Origin: Proteobacteria bacterium UBA6908 | GTDB taxonomy: Bacteria; Pseudomonadota; Gammaproteobacteria; Acidiferrobacterales; UBA6901 | DNA: 20,061 bases | NCBI GenBank assembly: GCA_002451085.1 | Contig: DKBE01000009.1 | Coordinates: 1 to 20,061 of the forward strand | Direction of reading: 5' to 3' | Part shown: positions 14,109 to 20,061 of the stretch, piece by piece | How the letters are laid out: each line of letters opens with the position of its first letter | Numbering within the stretch: the first letter of the stretch is position 1 | The notes under the pieces: model-generated | What the model was told of the DNA's origin: nothing | Database searches by the model: none | Seen by the model: only the letters and a program-made list of their open reading frames with translations | Made by a program: the position numbers and the translations under genes

Positions 14109-15500
14109 ATGCCGATCTCCGCCGCGCTGCGTGACCGACTGGCGCTGGCCACGTGCCTGGAACGGGTCCGCACCGATCCGGCCGACACCTGGGTGTACGG
14201 ATACGATAATTCCCGCAAGCATGCTGTACCGGATGCCGTGGTATTCGCCACGACCCATCGGGAAGTCCGTGATGTCGTACAGGCCTGTTTTGATGCCGCT
14301 GTTCCACTTATCGCGCGCGGACGCGGGACCGGCACCACGGGCGCGGCCATCCCGCTCCATGGTGGCGTTGTCCTAAGCCTCGAACGCATGAACCGGATTC
14401 TCAGCATCGATCCGGCCAACCGTGTCCTCGTGGTCGAACCCGGCGTCACCAACCAGGCGATACAGGAAGCGGCGGCTATACACGGCTTCTTCTGGCCGCC
14501 TGACCCGACCAGCGCGGCGTATTGCACTGTTGGCGGAAATCTGGCCGTGAACGCCGCTGGTCCGCACGCCGTAAAATACGGCAGTACCCGTGAGAACACC
14601 CTGGGACTGCGTGCCGTGATCGGCACCGGGGACGAAATTCATACCGGCGCCTATACCACAAAAGGTGCGGTCGGATACGATCTCACGCGCCTGCTGATCG
14701 GCTCCGAGGGCACACTGGCCATCATCACGGAAGCGACTCTGAAGCTGACCCCATTGCCGGAGTCGCGGCGCCTATTGCAGGTTATCTACAGCAGTGTCCG
14801 TGACGCGGCACAGGCAATTTCACGCATCATGGCGCAACCCGCCACGCCGTGCGCACTGGAATTTATGGATGCCAATGCGATCAACATGGTACGGGAATAC
14901 GCCCCAGCTGTGCTGCCGGACAACGCCGGCGCGTTGTTGCTGATCGAGGTCGACGGCCCGGAACAGGTGCTGGATGACATGGTCGCGGCGATCCGTTCGG
15001 TGGCCAGCGGTCATGGTCTGCTCGATTTCCGGGCGGCGCGCACCCGGCAAGAAAGCGATGCGCTGTGGTCCACGCGCAAGGCGCTGTCGCCGGCACTGCG
15101 AAACATCGCTCCGAACAAACTCAACGAAGATGTGGTGGTACCGGTCTCGCGCCTTCCGGAACTTATTGAAGGACTGGACAGGCTAAGCCGTGCCCATGGC
15201 ATCCCCATCGTCAATTTCGGACACGCGGGTAACGGCAATATCCATGTCAACCTGTTGTACGACTCACAGGATCCGAAACAGGCAGCAGCCGCGAAACCCT
15301 GTCTGCGACAGGTCTTCGACCTCGTCCTGCAACTTGGGGGGACGTTATCCGGTGAGCACGGAATCGGTCAGGAGAAGCGTGACTACATCCCGCTCGCCAT
15401 TGATCCCGTCGCCCTTGACCTGATGCGCCGTATCAAGACGCAGTTCGATCCAAAGGGTATTTTGAACCCTGACAAGATTTTCCCTCATTCACCTAAATAG
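14109..15500 (+). CDS. FAD-linked oxidase, D-lactate dehydrogenase / glycolate oxidase GlcD-like
   Basis: A 463-residue flavoprotein of the FAD-binding PCMH-type family that oxidises D-2-hydroxy acids. The FAD-binding part (~38-215) contains ARGRGTGTTGAAIP, CTVGGNLAVNAAGPHAVKYG (139-158) and IGSEGTLAIITEATLKL. The C-terminal domain has NEDVVVP, the metal/substrate motif FGHAGNGNIHVN (370-381) and GEHGIGQEKRDYIP (415-428). This single-polypeptide layout fits D-lactate dehydrogenase or GlcD; the exact substrate cannot be told, and no glcE/glcF or lactate permease is adjacent. It follows dolP by 4 nt, so it is in the same transcript. In the E. coli and Pseudomonas lpoA clusters I do not recall such a gene here. 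Confidence 0.9.
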   Translation: MPISAALRDRLALATCLERVRTDPADTWVYGYDNSRKHAVPDAVVFATTHREVRDVVQACFDAAVPLIARGRGTGTTGAAIPLHGGVVLSLERMNRILSIDPANRVLVVEPGVTNQAIQEAAAIHGFFWPPDPTSAAYCTVGGNLAVNAAGPHAVKYGSTRENTLGLRAVIGTGDEIHTGAYTTKGAVGYDLTRLLIGSEGTLAIITEATLKLTPLPESRRLLQVIYSSVRDAAQAISRIMAQPATPCALEFMDANAINMVREYAPAVLPDNAGALLLIEVDGPEQVLDDMVAAIRSVASGHGLLDFRAARTRQESDALWSTRKALSPALRNIAPNKLNEDVVVPVSRLPELIEGLDRLSRAHGIPIVNFGHAGNGNIHVNLLYDSQDPKQAAAAKPCLRQVFDLVLQLGGTLSGEHGIGQEKRDYIPLAIDPVALDLMRRIKTQFDPKGILNPDKIFPHSPK

Positions 15501-15514
15501 CCGGAGCCAGCCCC

Positions 15515-15709
15515 GTGAAAGCACGCGCCCCCAGCCGTCGTACAGCCCTGACCGCGCTCATCCTGTTTATCGCTGCTCTCGTGGGTTACTTCATACCCCT
15601 CGGCGGGATCGCCCTGATCGGACCGTACCTGAAATTCCTGAATCACATCGCCGTTTATCTCCTGATCGGCGGATATGGCCTGCTGCTCGCGGCCGTCTAT
15701 ATACTCTAA
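15515..15709 (+). CDS. Small two-helix membrane protein
   Basis: A 64-residue protein. After a basic N terminus (KARAPSRR) there are two hydrophobic segments, ~10-34 (TALTALILFIAALVGYF) and ~41-63 (FLNHIAVYLLIGGYGLLLAA), joined by a short loop. It is predicted to sit in the inner membrane with both ends inside. The start is GTG at 15515 with GGAG 8-11 nt upstream, 14 nt after the oxidase stop, so it is likely co-expressed with that gene. I do not recognise a family. It could be an accessory subunit or anchor for the neighbouring oxidase, but that is only a guess from position. Confidence 0.65.
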   Translation: MKARAPSRRTALTALILFIAALVGYFIPLGGIALIGPYLKFLNHIAVYLLIGGYGLLLAAVYIL

Positions 15710-15750
15710 ACACATCATGCGCCCAGCATCATAAAATGGAGAGTTTTTCT

Positions 15751-16473
15751 ATGCGTCGCATTGCTGCCGTGATTACGGCCACACTGATTCTGTCTGCTCC
15801 GGTATTTGCGGCCGACGATCTGGATAATATTGGTGGCCTGAGCCAGACGCAGTTCCGCCTGCTCTCGGAGGACCTGGGCGCGGCACTCAGTTACAAGGCG
15901 CTTACTCCGGCTGAACCAACCGGAGTCACCGGTTTCGACATCGGAATCGAAGCCACGGCCACCCGCCTGCAAAACACCAACGCTTTCTCGATCGCAACCA
16001 GCGGCTCTTCGCTCGATGTTCTGCCGCTGGTGAAGGTCCATGTCCATAAAGGTCTGCCACTGGACTTTGATATTGGTGCGTTTTACTCAACCGTACCGGA
16101 CAGCAATATTGCCGCGTGGGGCGGGGAACTGCGCTATGCCTTCATCAAGGGTGGCACCGCAACACCGGCCGTGGCCGTGCGCGCCAGCTATAGCGCCCTG
16201 ACTGGCGTCAACCAGATTTCGCTTAACACCACAGGCATTGACCTGTCGATTTCCAAGGGATTCGCCTTTTTGACGCCCTACGCCGGAGTCGGAAATGTAT
16301 GGGTCAGCAGCACTCCAGACAACAGTATCATTACCCTTCAGAAAGAGAATTTCACACTGTTCAAGTATTTCGTCGGATTGAACATGAACTTTGCCGTGCT
16401 CAACATTGCCATCGAAGCCGACAAAACCGGCGACGCTGCTTCATATGGACTGAAACTCGGCTGGCGGTTCTGA
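15751..16473 (+). CDS. Outer-membrane beta-barrel-like protein, unknown function
   Basis: A 240-residue exported protein. The signal peptide MRRIAAVITATLILSAPVFA has a likely cut before ADD. The mature part alternates polar and hydrophobic residues in strand-like stretches (for example GFDIGIEATAT, AVAVRASYSALTG, YFVGLNMNFAVLNIAIEA) and ends in LKLGWRF, a C-terminal Phe with alternating pattern as in outer-membrane barrels recognised by BAM. Eight or ten strands would fit the length. The ATG at 15751 has GGAGAG upstream; an in-frame ATG at 15736 would overlap this site. The family is not recognised with certainty. It is last in the plus-strand series and converges on the macrodomain gene. Confidence 0.8.
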   Translation: MRRIAAVITATLILSAPVFAADDLDNIGGLSQTQFRLLSEDLGAALSYKALTPAEPTGVTGFDIGIEATATRLQNTNAFSIATSGSSLDVLPLVKVHVHKGLPLDFDIGAFYSTVPDSNIAAWGGELRYAFIKGGTATPAVAVRASYSALTGVNQISLNTTGIDLSISKGFAFLTPYAGVGNVWVSSTPDNSIITLQKENFTLFKYFVGLNMNFAVLNIAIEADKTGDAASYGLKLGWRF

Positions 16474-16509
16474 GGTCATCGCACTACCTTGTTTCCCCCA
16501 GAGTATTGC

Positions 16510-17013
16510 CTAGGCGGATTCTTGCTCTGACAGAAGGCGCTCGTAACGGCTTTTGTCATCGGTGCTGAAACAACAGGCAATGATCTCATCAAAGTCCTTT
16601 TCGAATTCACGCATGGTACGCACGGCAACGCGTGTTGCTGCCTCTTTCGGGTAACCGTAAGCACCCGTACTGATGGCTGGAAAGGCAATGGTGCGCAGTC
16701 TTTGCTGACGTGCCAGCTGTAGGGATTTCCGGTAACAGGCAGCGAGCAATTCGGGTTCACCCTGATCACCACCCAGCCACACCGGGCCGACGGTATGGAT
16801 TACCCACTTTGCTGGTAATTGGAACCCGGGTGTGATCTTCGCTTCCCCGGTTGGACAACCGTGAAGCATGCGGCAATAGGCAAGCAACTCCGGACCGGCG
16901 GCACGATGAATGACGCCATCCACCCCGCCACCGCCGAGCAACGTTTCATTGGCGGCATTGACGATGACATCAATCCTGAGCGTGCTGATGTCGGCGAGAA
17001 TTGCGCGAATCAT
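16510..17013 (-). CDS. Macrodomain O-acetyl-ADP-ribose deacetylase-like protein
   Basis: A 167-residue single macrodomain of the YmdB/MacroD type, which removes acetyl from O-acetyl-ADP-ribose or ADP-ribose from protein acidic residues. The motif [24 protein letters not shown] (residues 17-40, in two parts: NAAN at 19-22 and [10 protein letters not shown] at 27-36) includes the substrate-contacting Asn and catalytic-region Asp32. The second loop [10 protein letters not shown] (113-122) binds the phosphates. [15 protein letters not shown] and [10 protein letters not shown] also match. No ADP-ribosyltransferase is next to it, so it does not look like half of a DarTG-type toxin pair. It is downstream of sspB on the same strand with about 150 bp between, and convergent with the outer-membrane protein gene. 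Confidence 0.93.
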   Translation of the reverse strand: MIRAILADISTLRIDVIVNAANETLLGGGGVDGVIHRAAGPELLAYCRMLHGCPTGEAKITPGFQLPAKWVIHTVGPVWLGGDQGEPELLAACYRKSLQLARQQRLRTIAFPAISTGAYGYPKEAATRVAVRTMREFEKDFDEIIACCFSTDDKSRYERLLSEQESA

Positions 17014-17161
17014 GTTGCCGCACTTTTCTGTTTCGTGTTGTGATGCCTGCAGAAGTGGTTCCGGGCCACAATGGTATGTCGCGCCTCACCTTGTTCGTAC
17101 CACCGTATTTTCTCCCTGTTGGCGCGAAACCGCATTCACCCGTGACTGATGTGGGGCCCGG

Positions 17162-17563
17162 CTACTTCACCACCTTCAGGTGCGAACCCTTCCTTGTTGT
17201 CGGGGAACCGTCATCGGTGACGGACGAGGGTGGCGGCTCGGTGCCCTCATCGCCGGGAGGGAACTGAATTCCGCGACCGTTCTCGCGTGCGAAGATAGCG
17301 AGCACGGCTGTCACCGGCACGATGATGAATTCACTGCGACTATCAAATCGTGCGGAAAAGGTGATGGACTCAATGCCCAGATCCAGTTCATGGACAGCCT
17401 GGGGATGGATATTCAGTACGATCTGGCCATCGTGCGCGTAACCAGCCGGTACCTCAACGCCAGGCTGCATCACATCCACGGCAATCTGCGGGGTTAATCC
17501 GGAATCCAGCGCCCATTGATGCAAGGCACGGATCAGATATGGCCGTGTGGAGCGCTCCGCCAC
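17162..17563 (-). CDS. sspB: ClpXP protease specificity-enhancing factor SspB
   Basis: A 133-residue adaptor that binds ssrA-tagged proteins and delivers them to ClpXP. The N-terminal substrate-binding domain (~1-108) contains STRPYLIRALHQWALDSG, PAGYAHDGQIVLNI and the FSARFDSRSEFIIVPVTAVLAIFARENG core (quoted in part). A flexible acidic/Pro linker follows, and the C terminus SHLKVVK is the short motif that docks on the ClpX N-domain (compare RPALRVVK in E. coli). The start is GTG at 17563, 6 nt after the sspA stop, which suggests translational coupling. Length is slightly shorter than in E. coli (165) because of a shorter linker. Confidence 0.94.
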   Translation of the reverse strand: MAERSTRPYLIRALHQWALDSGLTPQIAVDVMQPGVEVPAGYAHDGQIVLNIHPQAVHELDLGIESITFSARFDSRSEFIIVPVTAVLAIFARENGRGIQFPPGDEGTEPPPSSVTDDGSPTTRKGSHLKVVK

Positions 17564-17569
17564 GCCCGT

Positions 17570-18217
17570 CTATTTACCGCGCGGCCGCATTTCGCGCTCG
17601 GCCTCGGTCAGACTCAGCTTAAAGGCCTTGCGGGCAAACAGGCGCTCGGCGTAATCGAGAATGGGTTTGGCCTGTCGTGGCAGTTCAATCTGGTAGAGCG
17701 GCAAACGCCACAGAATCGGAGCCAGCGCACAGTCGACCAGCGAGAATTCATCCATGCCGATCGAACCAAGCATGAACTGATGTTCCTTGAAGACCGGGGA
17801 AATGATGGTCAGACCATCGCGCAGGGTATTACGGGCATTGGCCAGCTTTTTCTTGTCGTTACTGGTCAAGTCCGGCAGGATCCGGTACCAGTCGCGCTCG
17901 AAACGCATCTGCATCAACCGCGCCTTGGCGCGCGACACCGGATCGACTGGCATCAACGGCGGGTGCGGGAGGCGCTCATCAAGGTATTCGTTGATAATAC
18001 GGGAGTCGTACAACACCAGGTCACGATCGACCATGGTCGGCACCGTATTGTACGGGTTGAGTTCGCCAATCTCGCGCGGTTTCTTGCGAACGTCCACGTC
18101 CACAACCTGGCACTCGACATCCTTCTCGTAAAGAACGATGCGCGTACAGTGACTTTCCGGATCAGTCGTTCCGGCATAAAGCATCATGATGTGCTTGCGT
18201 GCTGCGAGTGTGGCCAT
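17570..18217 (-). CDS. sspA: Stringent starvation protein A (GST-fold RNA polymerase-associated protein)
   Basis: A 215-residue protein of the SspA family, which binds RNA polymerase holoenzyme and alters promoter use under starvation and acid stress. The N-terminal thioredoxin-like part (~10-85) contains LYAGTTDPESHCTRIVLYEK and NPYNTVPTMVDRDLVLYDSRIINEYLDE (quoted in part); the C-terminal half is the all-helical GST domain. It lacks obvious GST catalytic residues, as in other SspA proteins. A GGAGG site precedes the ATG at 18217. It lies downstream of petC across a strong hairpin and immediately upstream of sspB, the conserved gammaproteobacterial order. Confidence 0.95.
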   Translation of the reverse strand: MATLAARKHIMMLYAGTTDPESHCTRIVLYEKDVECQVVDVDVRKKPREIGELNPYNTVPTMVDRDLVLYDSRIINEYLDERLPHPPLMPVDPVSRAKARLMQMRFERDWYRILPDLTSNDKKKLANARNTLRDGLTIISPVFKEHQFMLGSIGMDEFSLVDCALAPILWRLPLYQIELPRQAKPILDYAERLFARKAFKLSLTEAEREMRPRGK

Positions 18218-18259
18218 CGTATCCTCCGAACTGCAGACCCGTGGAGTGCTGGAAAGGCA

Positions 18260-18289
18260 AAGGAGTCCTGCCGTGCGGCAGGACTCCTT
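18260..18289 (-). terminator. Strong hairpin between petC and sspA (probable terminator)
   Basis: A perfect 13-bp stem (18260-18272 with 18277-18289) with a 4-nt loop starts 17 nt after the petC stop. It is followed on the minus strand by TTTGCCTTTCC, a broken T run. It may terminate pet transcripts fully or partly, lowering sspA read-through, or protect the pet mRNA 3' end. As an inverted repeat, its orientation is not unique. Confidence 0.55.
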
Positions 18290-18305
18290 CCGGCATCACC
18301 GTTGA

Positions 18306-19097
18306 TTAATGCACGTCCTTCCAGTACTCCTTCTTGAGGAGGTAGGCCACCACAAAAAAGATTGCGAGGAAGACCAGCACCAGTATGCCGAGCCGGTAGC
18401 GTTCGAGCTTGGCAGGCTCGCCCAGATAGACCATGAAGGCGGTCAAATCACGCATGGCGCCATCGAACTGTTCCGGCGACATGCTGCCCGGACGTTCCAG
18501 CTCGAAGTGGTCAAAGACCATTTCTTCGGTGGCTTTCTTGACCTTTTTTCCACCCTCGGTGACTGTGGCCTCATGCTGCTCGGCCCGATAGACCGGACGT
18601 TGCTGTCCCTGCCAGTCGTGCAGCACATGCGGCATGGACACGCCCGGAAACACCTTGTTATTCCAGCCACTGACCGCCTTGTCATCGCGATAAAAGCTTC
18701 GCATGTAGGTGTAAAACCACTCGGGGGTGCGTGACCGCGTAACAACCGTGAGGTCTGGCGGCACGGTATTGAAGGCCGCCTTGGCCACGCTGGCCGGCAT
18801 GGTGGCTTTCATCAGGCTGCCGGGCTTGAGCTCGCCCTTGGCGTCCGGGATGAACAGCATGTTCTTGACCAGCAGGTCCTCGGGAATGCCGAGGTCCGCT
18901 CCCATGCGGTTGTAACGCATGTAGGCGGCACTGTGGCAGGACAGGCAGTAGTTGACGAAGATGCGGGCCCCACGTTGCAACGAAGCCTTGTCGCTCAGGT
19001 CAACCTTTACTGGGTCAAGCTTGACCTCGGCGCCACCGGACGCGAAAACTGCGCCAGGCATCAGCGCACACCACATCAGCAGAATGGCTTTCTTCAT
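18306..19097 (-). CDS. petC: Cytochrome c1 subunit of the bc1 complex
   Basis: A 263-residue haem-c subunit of ubiquinol:cytochrome c reductase, which passes electrons from the Rieske centre to soluble cytochrome c in the periplasm. The N-terminal signal peptide [19 protein letters not shown] is followed by the haem-binding CLSCH (C51, C54, H55). The likely Met ligand lies in [11 protein letters not shown]. The C-terminal anchor [21 protein letters not shown] (~residues 232-253, quoted in part) holds it in the inner membrane. The ATG at 19097 overlaps the petB stop (ATGA), so the two are translationally coupled. Upstream in-frame sequence inside petB is not part of the gene. Confidence 0.96.
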   Translation of the reverse strand: MKKAILLMWCALMPGAVFASGGAEVKLDPVKVDLSDKASLQRGARIFVNYCLSCHSAAYMRYNRMGADLGIPEDLLVKNMLFIPDAKGELKPGSLMKATMPASVAKAAFNTVPPDLTVVTRSRTPEWFYTYMRSFYRDDKAVSGWNNKVFPGVSMPHVLHDWQGQQRPVYRAEQHEATVTEGGKKVKKATEEMVFDHFELERPGSMSPEQFDGAMRDLTAFMVYLGEPAKLERYRLGILVLVFLAIFFVVAYLLKKEYWKDVH

Positions 19098-20061
19098 TTT
19101 GTCACCCTTTCCGGTACCGGCTTGGTCTTGTCGAGTGTTGTGTACCACGGCATCAACGCAAAGAACGCGAAGTAGAGCAGCGTGCACAGCTGGCCCAGGA
19201 ATACCTTGATCCCTTCCGGTGGCTTCGTGCCGAGATATCCGAGGATGAAGAACGAGATGATGAACACCGCCAGTGCCGACTTGTAGATCCATCCGCGGTA
19301 ACGAATTGACTTCACCGGTGAGCGATCGAGATACGGCAGCGCAAAGAACACCATCAGCGAGGCACCCATCAGGATTACGCCCCAGACCTTGGCCTGCAGG
19401 GCAAAAAACCCGGCGATCATCACAACCGCCACGGCCACCGACACCGGCTTGGCCAAACGCCCCTTGACGGTCAGGAACGCCAGAGCCGCGACAGCCACCG
19501 TAGCGACCGGCAACCAGTAATGGGTGAACACATCGGTACTGGCACGCAGGATCGAATAGAACGGCGTGAAGTACCAGAGCGGAACAATTTCAGGTGGCGT
19601 CTGCAGAATATTGGCCGGGATGAAATTGTCATGCTCCAGGAACCAGCCACCCATTTCCGGCGCAAAGAAGATGATCGCCGCAAAAACCGCCAGGAACACT
19701 ACAACGCCGGCGATGTCCTTGACTGTGTAGTACGGGTGGAACGCAATGCCGTCGAGCGGTATGCCGTTGGCGTCCTTCTTCTTCTTGATCTCGATGCCGT
19801 CCGGATTGTTCGAGCCAACCTTGTGCAGGGCAACGATGTGCACAAAAACCAGCACGACCAGCACCAGCGGCACGGCAATGACATGGAAAGCGAAGAAGCG
19901 GTTCAGTGTGGCATCCGACACCACGAAATCGCCACGAATCCACTCGGACAACATCGGGCCAATACCGGGGATCGCATCGAATAGCGAGATGATCACCTGC
20001 GCACCCCAATACGACATATTGCCCCACGGCAGCAGGTAACCCATGAACGCCTCGGCCATCA
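19094..20061 (-). CDS. petB: Cytochrome b subunit of the bc1 complex (5' end outside window)
   Basis: The C-terminal ~320 residues of cytochrome b, the quinol-oxidising membrane subunit of the bc1 complex. Visible are the [17 protein letters not shown] segment before the cd helices, the haem-ligand pair on helix D (His at fragment positions 59 and 74, in AFHV and VHIV), and the Qo-site ef loop [10 protein letters not shown]. The usual PEWY tetrad reads PLWY here, one of several variants of this position. A further series of hydrophobic helices continues to the C terminus. The frame runs off the right edge, so the start and helices A-B with the other two His ligands are not seen. It is coupled to petC by an ATGA overlap. 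Confidence 0.96.
   Translation of the reverse strand, partial: MAEAFMGYLLPWGNMSYWGAQVIISLFDAIPGIGPMLSEWIRGDFVVSDATLNRFFAFHVIAVPLVLVVLVFVHIVALHKVGSNNPDGIEIKKKKDANGIPLDGIAFHPYYTVKDIAGVVVFLAVFAAIIFFAPEMGGWFLEHDNFIPANILQTPPEIVPLWYFTPFYSILRASTDVFTHYWLPVATVAVAALAFLTVKGRLAKPVSVAVAVVMIAGFFALQAKVWGVILMGASLMVFFALPYLDRSPVKSIRYRGWIYKSALAVFIISFFILGYLGTKPPEGIKVFLGQLCTLLYFAFFALMPWYTTLDKTKPVPERVTK

Noticed and set aside
16510..17013. Macrodomain as DarG-type antitoxin
   Set aside because: It is a short single domain of YmdB type with no adjacent ADP-ribosyltransferase toxin.
1..20061. CRISPR arrays, tRNA genes, insertion sequences or integrases
   Set aside because: No regularly spaced repeats, tRNA-like folds, transposase or integrase motifs were recognised on either strand.

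Overview
The window looks like a chromosomal segment of a moderately GC-rich gammaproteobacterium. Three things support this: the conserved cluster rsmI / lpoA-yraN-dolP, the block petB-petC-sspA-sspB (ubiquinol:cytochrome c reductase followed by the ClpXP adaptor pair), and an A-type RNase P RNA at the left edge. It does not read as an enteric, Pseudomonas or typical Xanthomonas locus. The gene mix (cytochrome bc1, a zinc-lid adenylate kinase, a DSF-type rpfF/rpfC pair) would suit a free-living respiratory lineage such as the sulfur-oxidiser groups, but I cannot name the organism from sequence alone.

Layout. 1-77: 5' end of rnpB on the minus strand, running off the left edge. 157-468: a small Cys-containing hypothetical gene, minus. 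469-836: leader of rpfF. 837-4334: rpfF (plus) and an rpfC-like hybrid histidine kinase (minus), convergent with a 15-bp overlap of their 3' ends. 4616-5357: csrA and a small unknown gene, plus. 5397-6740: a YihY-family membrane protein, minus. 6885-9969: a minus-strand series, HD-GYP phosphodiesterase -> YajD-like HNH nuclease -> YchJ-like protein -> adk, closed by a clear terminator. 10224-11075: rsmI, minus, divergent from 11128-16473: lpoA, yraN, dolP, an FAD-linked oxidase, a two-helix micropeptide and an outer-membrane-like protein, all plus. 16510-17013: a macrodomain hydrolase, minus. 17162-20061: sspB, sspA, petC and partial petB, minus (transcribed petB -> petC -> sspA -> sspB).

How the genes may work together. 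The most interesting stretch is 837-9969, where three regulators of surface growth and second-messenger behaviour lie close together: a DSF synthase and its sensor, CsrA, and a c-di-GMP-phosphodiesterase-type HD-GYP protein. In Xanthomonas, RpfC passes phosphate through its Hpt domain to RpfG (a receiver fused to HD-GYP). Here the kinase has Arg where the Hpt phospho-accepting His should be, it carries an extra degenerate receiver-like segment, and no RpfG is visible. The HD-GYP protein present has no receiver and has GYL instead of GYP. One reading is a DSF system that has lost or re-wired its phosphorelay output. The rest of the window is mostly housekeeping: RNA and ribosome modification, envelope assembly, respiration and protein quality control.
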